Source: Lepas anatifera (taxonomy: Eukaryota; Arthropoda; Thecostraca; Lepadidae). From it: a DNA stretch of 64,000 bases. Position 1 is the first letter of the stretch; each line of letters opens with the position of its first letter. The translations under genes and the position numbers were made by a program. This document shows, piece after piece, positions 43,561 through 55,758 of the stretch. The DNA lies in the NCBI GenBank assembly GCA_034440635.1, contig JAOTON010000385.1, positions 2,448,501 to 2,512,500 on the forward strand, read 5' to 3'. The notes below the pieces were generated by a model. The model saw nothing but the letters and a program-made list of their open reading frames with translations, was not told the origin of the DNA and did not search any database.

Positions 43561-44087
43561 AAAGTGTACGATATCAGAACCTGATTTCACAATTTTCATA
43601 ACCCGGATTTTTATGATAGCGATGATATCGACCCTCAACTGGCACGATCAGTTGCTAACATGTCTGATAAGTCTTCTCAAACTAAACTGTGTCTGTCGCG
43701 TAACCTCTCTTGGCCTTTTTGCCATACCTTTTATTACCGCACGTGCTAGATATATGCCCTCGGACCGTTTAAATGGAGATCAACGACTTGTTCTGATCCT
43801 ATCGGCGCCAGCACATTACCACTCCTAGATCTGGATACGTCAGTGCCATCTCTACACTTTGCTCCCGATCCATAGAGTGGCCAAGGTTAAACATAGACCC
43901 CCTCTTGCAGATAATCCTCAAGGTTTCAGTGGGACTCCAAGAAACGTCCAAGCTGAGTGTTCCTGACGAGGCTTCCAAACGGATCATTTGGAAGCTGATA
44001 ACGATGGCTGAGGGGACGCCCACACACACCGCCTGCTAAGCACCAAAACCTGCTACAAAGACCCACTAAAACCGCGACGAACCACCA

Positions 44088-44152
44088 TAGTTAGTTAGTT
44101 AAGGGCTTTTTATAAGGCGTTCTGTGCAAAGCACCTTTGCCCGCCTCTAAAG
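44088..44152 (-). repeat. 3' end of the same non-LTR-like element, copy 2
   Basis: Inverted relative to 15722-15785. It has the TAGT/TTAG-repeat tail, then ctttttataaggcgttctgtgc, then cacctttgcccgcctct. Confidence 0.5.
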
Positions 44153-45035
44153 TGTGGGGGAGAATTTTCCGGGAGGGGTGTTTACTTTAATGTCGCAGAA
44201 CAAAGGGACGAATCTTATTTCAAGGAATGGGTCGCGAAGTGTAGCAACACTTGCGAGGGAAGGGGATTGCTACAGCAGAGATGCCGAGCCTGGGGCACAG
44301 GTAGGATTTAAAAGGGTACGTGAAGAGGCTTGCCAGCGTAAAGATTAGTTTTTTTTAATTTTTCTTTGTTATCGAATGACCGTTTTGCTTACGTTACTCG
44401 AGTTCCTCCATTAAAAAGAATAATTTCACAAAGTACACTGAAGATAACATGACACTTTACCCAAAGGTCAGAGATTACCTACTTTCCCCAGTGGAGATGA
44501 CTGTTACCCCCAGGTAAGTGAGCTTAATAATAATGTTAATAATTTGTGGGGCTTCAAGCCGAGGATCGTTTTTCTTATTCTGGGGCACGGATGCTCCCGG
44601 TGAATCCGACGCAGAAGGGATTGACTGCAATATCAAAATTTGTGAAAATTTCTGGTTAATTGGCGATATGAAGGTCAATATCGTTCCATGACCTGTACTT
44701 TGCCTATCATTTGTCTTATCCCGTGAGCAATACTTCAGATAAATATATAAAAAATCTACAAGGACTGCCGCTTTGTTCAGCTTTTCATTCACGCCATAAG
44801 CTGAGGAGTTGACTCTCAGCCCGTCGGTACGCACTTCGAGATTCAATGTCACTTTGAGCCCTCACAGTGTCGTTTTCCGTCGTCCCGAGAACAAGTCAGC
44901 ACGATGATCCAGTCAACAGTAAATAACCCGTGCAGGTATATGATGCACGGAAACGGTCGACCACAAGGGGAGGCGACATGACCCTCTGGCTCAATATCCT
45001 CCTCTGCCTATGTCACTGGTGTTGATGGGAGCGGT

Positions 45036-45315
45036 GCGCTGGTCACGCAAGCGACCCGACACTACAGTAGGGGACAGTCGCGGCGCTAGAATGTTTGGTG
45101 AACAGAACTGGTCACGTAAGCAACCCAACACCAAAGTAGCGGACAGTCGCGGTGCTTCAATGTTTGGTGAACAGAACTGGACACGTAAGCGACCCGACAC
45201 TACAGTAGCGGACCGCCGCGGTGTTTCAATGTTTGGTGAACAGAACTGGTCACGTAAGCCACCCGACACTACAGTAGTGGTCATGCAAACCGCCCGACAC
45301 TATAGAAGCTGACGG
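45036..45315. repeat. Tandem repeat, unit about 69 bp, four copies
   Basis: Units start ctggtcacg(c/t)aagc near 45041, 45107, 45177 and 45247 and contain gtttggtgaacagaa. A truncated unit follows. Confidence 0.9.
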
Positions 45316-45454
45316 TCACAGCGTTGCAGCGTTTGGTGAGCGGTGCTGGTGTGGTGACGTCATCCACCCTCTCACTTCTGCAAATGTGGGAAGAACTGGG
45401 GGACGGTACTAAAAAAATCCACTACAATCGCAGCGGTTGTGATGATTCATTTAT

Positions 45455-45512
45455 TGATACTTTTCATAAGGCGTTCTGCGCATGCCACCTTTGCCCGCCT
45501 CTACAGATCGGC
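45455..45512 (-). repeat. 3' end of the same non-LTR-like element, copy 3
   Basis: Inverted orientation. It has cataaggcgttctgcgc followed by ccacctttgcccgcctct. The tandem tail is lost. The element body may continue to the right, but I could not define it. Confidence 0.45.
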
Positions 45513-46697
45513 AGCTGTGTCAGCGTTTTGACGGAACTCGACGACAGAGGATCCCAAAGAGCACCGTCATGTGCTTCCCAGTTAACAGATCAGGTGGCAC
45601 AAATGCTTCCTTATCGCTCCCGGCAATCTGGGCTTGCGCTGACCAAGACAGGGGCAGCCCTAGCCATACCTCATTCAAGTTTCCTGGGGTACCAGGCCAG
45701 CCAATATTAAGTCGAATGCCGCGTTGAAACAGTGCCATAGACATTCTATAGCCTAAGCAGATACGATTAGTCGGTTTCGGGCTGTCGTAAAAAAACTACT
45801 GGTTTGAATTCCATGAACGCATATCGGTTTAAAAGCCCGGTTTTTGTTCAATTCAGAACCGGGTCAATTTCCCATTTTCAGGAGACTTGAAAGTTCATGC
45901 AATTTGAATCAGGCTGGCTCCAACGGTCTTGGACCAGCAACATAAACACTGGAGACCCCCGCCGTCAGTCGCGGCTCTGCCCGAAATAACCCTCGGAACA
46001 CTCGAAATAGAAACCACATCTGTATAAAGATCAGCTCCACGGTGCAGTCTCATCTGAGAGGCTTTGCATGTCCTTGTAAAGCCGTTCCCCTTAATTAACC
46101 ACATGACCCCAGTGTACCTCAGCTCAGGCGCGCCGCTGTTTCTCGTTTCTCACCTGCATACAGCACTGACAGCCGTGAAGGGAGGGAGGGTGCTGCAGGA
46201 GAGGGAGGGCTGGATGTCACCAGAGGCCGGGCCTCCCAGACAGTGCACCCGATGACAGCCGCTCCTAAATAGGTGCTAATGGTGCAGACAGAGCACAGCA
46301 CTGGATATTTTTATCCAGTGGAATAGCCAAACGAGTCAAGCAAGACATACTACTGAAATAGTTTGATACGATGCAGGAGACATCATTGTTTGACGCGTTG
46401 ACTCGTTTCAGACCATGTTCAGAAGCAGGCGTCTTGCACACTTGCTTAATCATCATAAAGCAAAATTTTAGAAATTCTGATTCCATCGAAACCAGTCGTG
46501 AACCACGAATGAGAGAAATAGTAGGTTAGTTTCTTAAACAGGGATTCAAGTCCAACCTTACCTAAAACGAGGGACGACTGCAGCCAGAGATGCAAAAGGA
46601 GCAGACATCCCTGCCCCTTGCGTCCAAAAAGGTTGCACTGTATGTATATTCCAGGCCACGCCCGTGTGATACAGAATAGTGAGGTACAGACACCCAG
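45513..46697. other. Unassigned intergenic DNA
   Basis: Short frames only. A cttaattaacc homeodomain-like site near 46090 lies next to a GC-richer, ggaggg-containing stretch. Confidence 0.4.
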
Positions 46698-46783
46698 ACA
46701 TGAACTTAACCAGGTGGCTTAGCCCGAGGTACCATATTGTACATGAACTTAACCAGGTGGCTTAGCCCGAGGTACCATATTGT
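46698..46783. repeat. Perfect 43-bp tandem duplication
   Basis: The block starting acatgaacttaaccaggtgg and ending accatattgt at 46698-46740 is repeated without a mismatch at 46741-46783. It is either a very recent duplication or an assembly join artefact. Confidence 0.95.
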
Positions 46784-47404
46784 GCGCCTCCCTCCCGCTA
46801 ATGGGCTTAACTTTGTTGCAGTAAGCAGCCCTTCGCTCATCAGCCGCCATCAAGGCTATGGGAGTCAGAGGACTGCTGGACAGCTCCCCCTCCCCTTCTT
46901 TAGAAATAGGGGGTTCGCACCCCAGCTTTGGCGCCCCATCGACAGAGGCGAGTTCAGGATTTTCAAGAGGGATGAGTGGCTGCTATCGGAGGCACTTTTT
47001 TGGGGGAGGGCAGCCTTATTTCCAAGGGGACGCATTTTCTTTTCCAATATGATTTATTTGTGCTTTCCGGAAGTGCTTTATTTATAAGCTATCATCTCCG
47101 GCATCATAGGTGTCATCAAAGGTCATATCTCGAAAGGACAGCATAGCTGGTAACTGAACCTCTCAGCTGTTGCCGTTTTCCCAAAAATCACCTCGTAATT
47201 TGGGCTCGAGGTATGAGTCGTTACTACGCCTCCGGCGCGGAGTCACCACTGTCTCTACTCCGAAGGAAAGCGTGGCCTGCCCCAGCCACCACGCCATCAA
47301 TCATTTTCTTTTAAGTGGATTTTCGGCATTTTAGCTTCCCAGACGGTCTCACGTTTCAATTTTTCCTCCTGCGTACCACACCCTTGCTCCCGAAGTATTG
47401 TCGA
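46784..47404. other. Unassigned intergenic DNA
   Basis: The segment 46940-47040 (cagaggcgagttcagg start, G-rich middle) may be a divergent MITE E left part. Otherwise nothing. Confidence 0.35.
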
Positions 47405-47690
47405 TTCACGTGAAAAGCAGACGCCACCCCAGTCCGACAAACCCCACAGACAGACGCCACCCCAGTCCGACAAACCCACAGACGGACGCCACCCCAGTCC
47501 GACAAACCCAACAGACGGACGCCACCCTCAGTCCGACAAACCCTACAGACGGACGCCACCCCAGTCCGACAAACCCCACAGACGGACGCCACCCTCAGTC
47601 CGACAAACCCTACAGACGGACGCCACCCCCAGTCCGATGGCAAACCCTACAGACAGACGCCACCCCAGTCCGACAAGTTGCCGCCCTAGC
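47405..47690. repeat. Minisatellite, unit about 31 bp, about nine copies
   Basis: Units read cagacggacgccaccccagt then ccgacaaaccc with length variation of 1-3 bp. The ORFs on both strands are repeat products. Confidence 0.95.
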
Positions 47691-49164
47691 CCCAAACCTG
47701 TTATGGATTCAATTTATAAAGAGAATACAAGCTCCACTTGTGGTTCGTGGGAAGGGATTTGGCGGGTGGCAGGCATGGCCTTTGGACCTACTTCTTCAGT
47801 TAAAAAAGTGAATTTTCCACCAAGCCACTCGATCTACAGCGTTCAGAGTTCATTATAGATCGTTCCCAGGATGCCATTCGGGACAGGGAAGTCATGAAAG
47901 CAGTACAAAAATACAGATCAGGAAGAATTTTCTTTTTTTGCAGATGCATAGCAATTCGCTGCAATATGAAGCTCACAGGTCCTAACAAAATTGCCATAAT
48001 AAAAAATAATAATCTTGACAGCCTGGAGTACCTTCTGATACTTCAGAAGATTGACCAATAGAATAACAATTTTCGGAATGCTACATTTTCTACGAGTAAC
48101 TATTAAGAGATGTTTAATACCAAAAGGAGAGATTACATACATGTTTGGCACGTTTGAATGTAGTTTGAGGTGCACCCGTGTCACTCAACAACCCAACTGG
48201 GCCCGCTCCTAATATCTACCCAACTCAGTCCCTGCCAGTTCCTGTAACTTGAATGCACTGGAAGTTCAGCGCCCGATGACGCCCTGGTATGGGGGGCCGG
48301 TATTGAACGCAGCCACTCTAATCGTCTCCTTTCCCACTAACATTCAAACATTAGTGGCGTGCAAACCAATGGTGAGCCATACCGACGGCTGGAAACGTCG
48401 GCGCTCTTGCTCATAGTGCAATAATGATCGGCAACTCGGAACAAAGGCAGTCGGCCGCACTGGATCAGCGCTAAATGGCGGCTTCCAGGAAAGGGGGCGA
48501 ATGAAGCGGTACTGCAGCTGCGGCCTGCGCGCCCTCGCAGCCGCCCCAAGTCTGCATGCAACTGGTGCACACACGAACCGGCGGATTAGGTCAAATCTGG
48601 CAGTGCTGCTCACAGCCAATCAGTGGGACCGGATCAACGCCCAATGTGTGATCATTTGACTTGCGCCTGCTCACTCTGAAGAAAGAACAGTTGTCTCATA
48701 AACCGAAGATGGGCTATACAAACAGCCGCATATAAGGCGGACTGGAGGGCCAGCAAAGAGAAGCCTCCAGAGTTGGCCGAGTCATCATTAGTGGCATATG
48801 ATGCTCGTCCTGAAATCAACCACGGTCAGCCTGATGATGTCATACTCCGGTGATGAAATCTACTGAGGCAGTGACTCCAAGCCAGCTTCAATTATGGCGA
48901 TGATACGGATACAGTAAGCCACGAAACAGAACATATTGATTATGGAAATGTACTCATTCAATGTCTTCTGATATTAACAGCCACAACGATATTTTATAAT
49001 ACATATCTTCGAACCAGTAGCTTTAGACATGCCATTTGAAGCGACGAGCTTCACCAGATATGTTGTCTGCACTACTATATCTAGGTGCAGCCGCCTCGAG
49101 TGTGATCACATGTAGCAGGCATTACCACACATAACCACATACATGTACGAGCCTGAAGTGAAAT
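47691..49164. other. Unassigned intergenic DNA
   Basis: Short frames only. A GC-richer stretch at 48340-48600 contains gctaaatggcggcttcc, a YY1-like core, but no other regulatory evidence. Confidence 0.4.
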
Positions 49165-49352
49165 GGGTGGCACAGTCGGTTCGCGTGCGCATTCGGCTTG
49201 ATCACGTGACTCTTGCAGTGAGCAAAGGGCCGTGGAATCGAGCCCACCCAAGGACAGGATTAAGCACCCTGCCGTAGCATGTTCCCCTCCTCGCTCGACT
49301 GAACATAACCTCGTACTTGTTTGGTCGATAAACCAAATAAATATAAAACGAC
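49165..49352 (+). repeat. tRNA-derived SINE
   Basis: An A-box-like tggcacagtcggttcgcg is followed 50 bp later by the B-box GGAATCGAGCC (49234-49244) and gaaccaaataaatataaa-like A/T-rich tail sequence to about 49350. Confidence 0.65.
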
Positions 49353-49494
49353 ATGACCTGTTGCTTTCTCAGACGAGTCAGTTTCGACCACGAAGTCCGT
49401 TTCAAATCTGCAGCGGACCCGAGCTCCACATCGCCTGACCCGCTGGTGGTCGGCCTCTGAGTGGTCTCTTTACAGAGCCCGTGTGTGCCCATGG

Positions 49495-49945
49495 TCAGTC
49501 AATCCATAGTGCCCGTGTGTGCTCATGGCTAGTCTCTCCACAGTACCCGTGTGTGATCATACCTTGTCACTTCACAGAACAGTGCCCGTGTGCTCATGGC
49601 ATGTCTCTCCAATGTACCCATGTGTGCCGATGCCTGGACCGGGCAGTACCCGTGTGAGCCGATGCCTGGACCGGGCAGTACCCGTGTGTGCCGATGACTG
49701 GACCGGGCAGTACCCGTGTGAGCCGATGACTGGACCGGGCAGTACCCGTGTGTGCCGATGACTGGACCGGGCAGTACCCGTGTGCCGATGACTGGACCGG
49801 ACAGTACCCGTGTGTGCCGATGACTGGACCGGGCAGTACCCGTGTGTGCCGATGACTGGACCGGGCAGTACCCGTGTGCCGATGCCTGACCGCAGTACCC
49901 GTGTTTGTGACTGGTCTCTTCACAGTACCTGTGTTTGCCGATAAT
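49495..49945. repeat. Minisatellite, unit about 31-34 bp
   Basis: The core is cagtacccgtgtgtgccgat then gactggaccggg; the edges degenerate. The long minus-strand frame across it is not a gene. Confidence 0.95.
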
Positions 49946-49999
49946 TGGTCTCAGTGAGGCTGGTTCATAAATCAGCCAGCTACGGCTGCCGTAGATGCT

Positions 50000-50105
50000 G
50001 AGCCCGTGGTTAACGCCGGAGCTGAAGCAGGGGCTAACCCTGGAGCTAAGCCCGTGGCCAACGCCGGGGCTGAAACCGTGGCTAACGCCGGAGCCTCGAC
50101 AGCTA
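50000..50105. repeat. Short degenerate GC-rich tandem repeat
   Basis: About four units of 24-27 bp are built on gctgaagc.ggggctaac and gccgtggctaacgccgg. Confidence 0.7.
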
Positions 50106-51109
50106 ATTAGTCGAAGGCCGCCGCTAACTCCGACTTGGCCGCGTGACGTCAGCAGCCCAGCTGTGAGCAGCGCGCCCAGTGCTGCTGAAGCCCGGGAACT
50201 GCCGCCCCACCGAACTCGACTGCACACAATCCTATCTGAGGTTCCATGAAGTCAAACGTTTTGAGGGCTGCACCCTCGCGGTCGAGCTCATGACGACGCT
50301 TCTGACATTTCACAACACAGACGGGCCGCTGCCCAAACCCACCGCACGACGCGACGCGACGCTCCGCGGCGAGCGGCGCCGGTCAACTGCAGACGCCGCC
50401 CGCGAGCCCTCATGGTGGCGTCACACCACGTGTTCGCTGAAAACAGCCCTTTTGTTTCCCCAGATTTGATTACATCGGATCAACATCATTTTTTCACAAA
50501 ATTGATACGCTAGTTTATATGTTTTTTTAGCATGTAAACTTTTCCGTGGAGAGTTTCAAGGTGGTGATAAACTCATATACATAGCTTGTACTTGTGTCAG
50601 AAGATATGTACACAGCGAATTGTACAGAATAATCAGCAGAAATGATTCAGTGTTAAGGATTGGTAGGTCAGGTCACGCCAGTGAAATGGGATGCATTGCA
50701 TCAGAATGAATTGCACCAACGTATTTCCTGGACATGCATGTTGCGTGCTGGTGCAAAAGTGCATGCCTGAACAGCTAGTCACAAAATGACGGAGTATGAT
50801 AACGTGAAACAGTTATTTTAGAAATACTGCACATTCCTCAACGATGCCCCGGCAAAAGTGTAAAGAACACGTTTGTTCGTCGCCACATTGACAAACATGA
50901 ATTGAACTGCAAAATTCCAGTGGCAGGACTACTGGTGTGATAGGGAATTTGAACGGTGCGAATCTACCATGGTATTTTGTAGAATATTGCCGCGCAGCTT
51001 GCGAAACGTCCGTTTCTTATCATTATTGCAGTTACTAACTCGAATATTAACTGATTGGGATTATCTTCCCGATTTAGTTACTCATGGGCGCGCGTCAAAA
51101 ACGATGCGT
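50106..51109. other. GC-rich patch followed by AT-rich anonymous DNA
   Basis: 50140-50430 is CpG-rich (cgacgcgacgcgacgctcc) and might be regulatory. 50460-51109 is AT-rich with no signal. Confidence 0.35.
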
Positions 51110-51188
51110 CCTGATGACGATGATGATGATTATGATAATGATGATGATGATGGTGATGATGATGCTGATGATGATGGCGATGATGATT

Positions 51189-51285
<97 letters not shown>

Positions 51286-51345
51286 CGACGACGACACGAC
51301 GACGACGACGACACGACGACGACCGACGACGACGACGACGACGAC

Positions 51346-51388
<43 letters not shown>

Positions 51389-51395
51389 GTCATCA
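51110..51395 (+). repeat. Long (GAT)n/(GAC)n compound microsatellite
   Basis: Interrupted GAT/GATGAT from 51112 becomes pure GAT to about 51280, switches to GAC/ACGACG to about 51345, returns to GAT to about 51387, then inverts to catcatcat. In one frame this gives poly-Asp, in others poly-Met or poly-Arg; none is a credible gene. Confidence 0.98.
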
Positions 51396-51689
51396 TCATC
51401 ATTATGATCACGCGTCCTTGGGCATTATGCCCGATTCCAGGCATTATACTCCTGGCAATCTAAAATAAAGAGCATGCTACAAGGCGCCACAAAACCACAT
51501 TCATATTTTCTTTTGCGTCCTGTGCCACTGTTCCATCCAGAGATAAATCCAAAGGGAGAGGAAGCATCGACTACAACTTGGATACGAGCAGAAATGCTGG
51601 ATCTAGGCACACAGAATAGGCCATCTGAGGCTGGCCTGTTCCGCGGTGAGCCGCCACTGATTTTGAATCAGCTGGATTTTGAAAGCCTT

Positions 51690-51875
51690 TAAGAATTTTG
51701 AAAGGATTTTGAAAGCCTTTAAGGATTTTGAAAGGATTTTGAAAGCCTTCAAGTCCAAAAAACTCCATGGAGTTTAAAAATTCCTTCACCGATCGATTTC
51801 TCGTTAAATTCTCTCAAATGCGGCAGAATGTACGTTTTCGGCCATGAGCGGTTCTCCGGTAATCACGGAAAAAAT
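51690..51875. mobile_element. Fragment of a family A element end, with local tandem duplication
   Basis: ccttcaccgatcgatttctc...tttcggccatgagcggttctccgg aligns with 58070-58150 of copy 1. Just before it, gattttgaaagcctttaag is repeated three times. The terminal repeat is lost. Confidence 0.5.
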
Positions 51876-54800
51876 AGGAGGAGCGGATCTCTAAGACCGT
51901 CTTCAGTGTGCATGTTAGTGAATTGCATTTTGCTTTTAAAATGTCAGACCTTGCAAAGAACAGAGAGATAGGCAGAGAAGAGATGGAAAAAGAGTGAGAG
52001 AGAGAGAGATAAACTAAAACCAGAACAGGGGTCTAAAACTTGCCGATCTACCTACGCCGTCGGCGACCTATCATCTTTTAGTTGGCGACCCAGCAACCGT
52101 CTCAAACTCTGATTCCATCTGTTTTCCATGATTTTAGCTTCCACCATCCGCTCCTGCTTCTAAATATGGTTACCCTCTCCACTGTCTCCACGCGTCATCG
52201 TAATACACCCAGTGCCCATAAAAATCTATTGGATGAAGTCTGCCAGTTCCTTTAGCCAAGAATGGGCAGAATCTACTTCGACAAAGAGCCAAGTTAGCCT
52301 TCGTTTCCCGGCTTGTTTGGCGTTTCTGAAAGACAGCTTGGCTACAACGGGGCATCTTTGGCCGATTACATCTGGCATCATCACCGCCCTTAGTTGCTGC
52401 TAGTCTTTGCTAGTTATGTTTCTTCTTATTACAATTTTTGGTTCAAATTTTATGAAAAGCGACTGAAATTACCTGGTACCTTAGCTGATGCCATCTCCTT
52501 ATACCGTATCTATGTATTATTTTTAAGTTCGAACTAGAATGTACTAGAATCCGTAACGAGTCGGTACCAAGTCGGTGATTTTCATTTTTTTCAATAGGCG
52601 ACCAATGGGCGACCGAGTCGGCCGAAACCGCCGACTTGCGTGGTTGCCTGGTCGCAGGTGGTCGCCCTGGTACATTTTCTGTGCGGCCGTGAACGAGCGC
52701 GGCGTGGGCTGCCGCTAATATTTGTGTATTCTTGGTGGGCGCCGTTTTTGACGACTGGTGTTCAATTTGTTAAATCCAAGGGGTTAAATCAAGATGTGCG
52801 TTTATCATAGACGGTCCGTGCAATCTAGGTGGGTTTTGGAGTCTACTTGCAATGATGTTTCCTTGTTTTGCTTTACTGCGAAAAGTTTTAGAAGGAAAAA
52901 ACTTGAATACCAGTGGTGCATGTTTAAACTCTTTCCAACCACAATCACACTGAAATGTCATCGTAAACATTGTTCTATAGTCACACATTCCCAAGGGCGT
53001 GGATATTCTGAACGATTTTTGTGGTACCTAATTATGAGACTATCCATTACAAGTATACTATTTTTGATACCACCATGTTCTTGCCTTATAGCTGGACATA
53101 TAACTGGGTGACCAAGTAGGCCTGTTATTTAACGATTTTAAAGTCCCTGAAATGAGAAATAGGAAAATTTTTAGGATGCTCTTAGTAGGCACAGAAATTA
53201 ACATGAGCTTCCATTTGGGGTGCCACAGCAGTGACGGGTCCAAGGGATCCCTGAACTCGAGTTCAGGACCCCGTAAGTTTGAAAGGATTCAGAGCGGCCT
53301 GAAGAAAAGGGTACCCCAAAACTGATTAAACCAGATCTGCGAGGCAGAAAATACCTTGCTACTGCCCCCACCACTAGAATACAAATGATGGGGCTACGAT
53401 GGAGCTTTGAAGTTTAGAAGTTGTGTAAAATGGCATTAAAGGTGCTGAAAACAGGTTTTGTTATGCTAGGTTGGCTCGCATCATGTTCTGTATGGCCATA
53501 TGTCTTGGTCTGTATATATTATTATCTCAAGTGGCAATATAAATCAAATATTGAAAACTTTTGTTGTTTTTCTAGATATCTATTAATTGATTTTGTATAT
53601 GACTAGTGTTTTATTTACACAGATGCACCAAGACATGTGAATGATCATAATAAACATGTTGAGCTTCAATATTTGAAGCAGGGTATAAAGTATGATTTCC
53701 TGTTTCTGTTTGAAAGATAAATGCCCTCTAAAATTTGAAGAGCAGAAATAAGCCAGGTAGAAAGACGAAAAGTTTGTTTCATGGCCCAAAATTTTGTTCT
53801 GGAAAATGGTCTCAAGCATTCCCATAATTGGGAATGGGTGTTCCCATCTATGGGTCAAGCATTCCCATTTATGGCACTGTTACCATTTTTAAGTCACACC
53901 AATTACAGTTTTCTCCCACTGATTGATGATGATAGCCACCCTTTTGGGTAAAGTGTGCCCTTTTGGTTGACAGGATGCAATCTCAGAGGGCTGCCCCTAC
54001 TAAAATCCTAGATCCATCACTTTGCATTGGTACCCCATAAGGGATATAAATGTGCATTCCTGCACAGCACAAAGATGTGAAAAACCATTTCCAATTTGCC
54101 AGAAGACTCCACTGCAAGGACAATGGTCCAATCCAAGTCTGCCAAACATAGAATAAGCTGTGTCTTTTGCACAGATGGATGCACACTGGGTGATCAGGGT
54201 GTGTGTATGTTTTTAACTGATTGATTACATGCATCCAAGTTTCTGATAATATCTTGTATTTTTGTCACAAGAAAGTTGACTCGTTTTGTTTTCTCTAGCA
54301 TGGATGAACTATGGAAGCACTGCCACAGAGGTACAGTAGAAATATCACAGATTGTGTCCACCACAAAGAACAGGTTGCTGAAATGCAAACTGTTCTTCTC
54401 AGTACCAATCCTGGTCCAAATGGGTCATCAGCAACTATTCTGGAAACTTTTTCAGTCCTGATTATTAATGCTAAAATGCATCAATTAAGAGCTTTGGAAA
54501 TAGTTATCATGGGAATGATGTCATGCAAAGAAAATAAGGTTATTCCCAGAGACAGCATTGCTATTGCTTTGAGTAGAACCATGTTCAACAATGGAGCAAA
54601 AATTGGGCCTCATCTTAGCAATGGTTGATATTTTCCACTGTACTTCTGAGGAAATGTTGCCAATGAATAATGTTTGAATTATTTATTTGAAATGTTACAG
54701 GAATTTATCTGATTTGTGGCGCCTCAAGGTGAAGAATGACAAGTATTTCATGATGCATGTATGTACATGAAAATGTTTTTTTCTAGTTAAATGAAACATC

Positions 54801-54889
54801 GGAACTGTTTCTGAGGCTCTTTTAAGGTGCTGCAAACCCTTTTATTTGTCTCCAAGATAAGGCCTAACAATTTTTCACATGGATGGACA
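51876..54889. other. Anonymous DNA with a possible degraded element
   Basis: 52020-52690 starts and ends with ggcgacc-rich sequence of opposite orientation, suggesting an old inverted-repeat element without clear termini. A cattcccat motif repeats near 53815-53870. A plus frame at 54311-54628 has no recognisable domain. Confidence 0.35.
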
Positions 54890-55758
54890 CAAAATAAAAC
54901 TATTATTGATGAGAGAACAACAATGGTGAATCAATCATGGTTGTATCTTGCTTGGTATAGAAGTAATGGGCGAAAATTTTAATGCCCAGGGTGCTGCCAC
55001 GGAATTTTTACAGGGGAACGGACCCGGGCTGGTGCTGGCCGGGGCAGGAATTGTGAGCATATTTGGTACCTGACAGCATTATTGACGATGAACCGAAAAT
55101 TTTGGGGAGATGTCCCCCTGGTTGGCCAACAGGGGATGCGTAGGTACCCCGTCCCACAGCTTTCGGCGCCCATTTGATTGCCCTTGTGTACGGACAGCGT
55201 ATCATCTTTGACCTCGATTGACCTCCAAACAGACTTAACCTAAGCTCAGTGGGCACTATCGATACGTATTCATGACTGCGTAGTGCGTATAAATGACTGA
55301 TCACTATCCAACATTGGCTTTAGGTCCGCCATATCACGCTGAAAGCGAGCGTTCTTCCTATTATAACTTGAAGCTACGTGATAACATCTCCAATATTCAT
55401 GTTCTGTTGCGCCCTAGCCTTTGACCTGATATGAAAATGGATGTTGCCTTAGTGAAAGAGCTGGTCGGGCTCTGTCGAATAGCGTTGAGAAAGTGGTTCC
55501 GGCTATTTTGCGTACGGAGATAAGCAAGGTTTTATAGAGCACTGCATTTGATACATTTTGACGTATATGAATTTTTCCCTCTGGTGACCACAGTATTGAC
55601 CTTACGCAAAAATTCCAGGAGTAACGCCGATTGCATTTCCGGTGACCTTTCGATCGCTTTTCCGCTTCTTTCTTTGTTTCCGAGATCGAGGTGTCATTTT
55701 TAACACCCTCCCACCAGGGGGTTCATAGTGATTCATGCTGGTCACCGGGGCTGGTTAA
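54890..55758. mobile_element. Eroded family B element with a nested MITE
   Basis: The segment from 54905 (caatggtgaatcaatcatgg) and the part from 55380 to 55700 align with 26190-26640 of the 25.4-kb copy. The right end is CACCGGGGCTGG then TTAA at 55755-55758. MITE D copy 2 (54987-55172) interrupts it. The left terminus is not found. Confidence 0.6.
54987..55172 (+). mobile_element. MITE-like element D, copy 2, nested in a family B element
   Basis: Begins CAGGGTGCTGCCACGGAAT and ends tttcggcgcccat. Internal blocks match copy 1 at 2090-2295 in order and orientation. Its position inside a family B copy makes it the younger insertion. Confidence 0.55.

Noticed and set aside
47398..47811. 137-codon frame with RRHPSPTNP repeats, and the array as a possible CRISPR
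   Set aside because: It is a contiguous minisatellite without unique spacers, in a eukaryotic genome.
49529..50227. 232-codon minus-strand frame
   Set aside because: It follows the 31-34-bp minisatellite; periodic GTRVLPGP-like repeats mirror the DNA period.
51078..51463. Poly-Asp, poly-Met and poly-His frames
   Set aside because: Products of the GAT/GAC microsatellite.
52020..52690. Inverted-repeat transposon bounded by ggcgacc-rich ends
   Set aside because: The ends resemble each other only loosely; no clear terminal repeat or target duplication could be fixed.
54311..54628. 105-codon plus-strand frame
   Set aside because: No domain resemblance, in an AT-rich repeat-like setting next to an eroded transposon.
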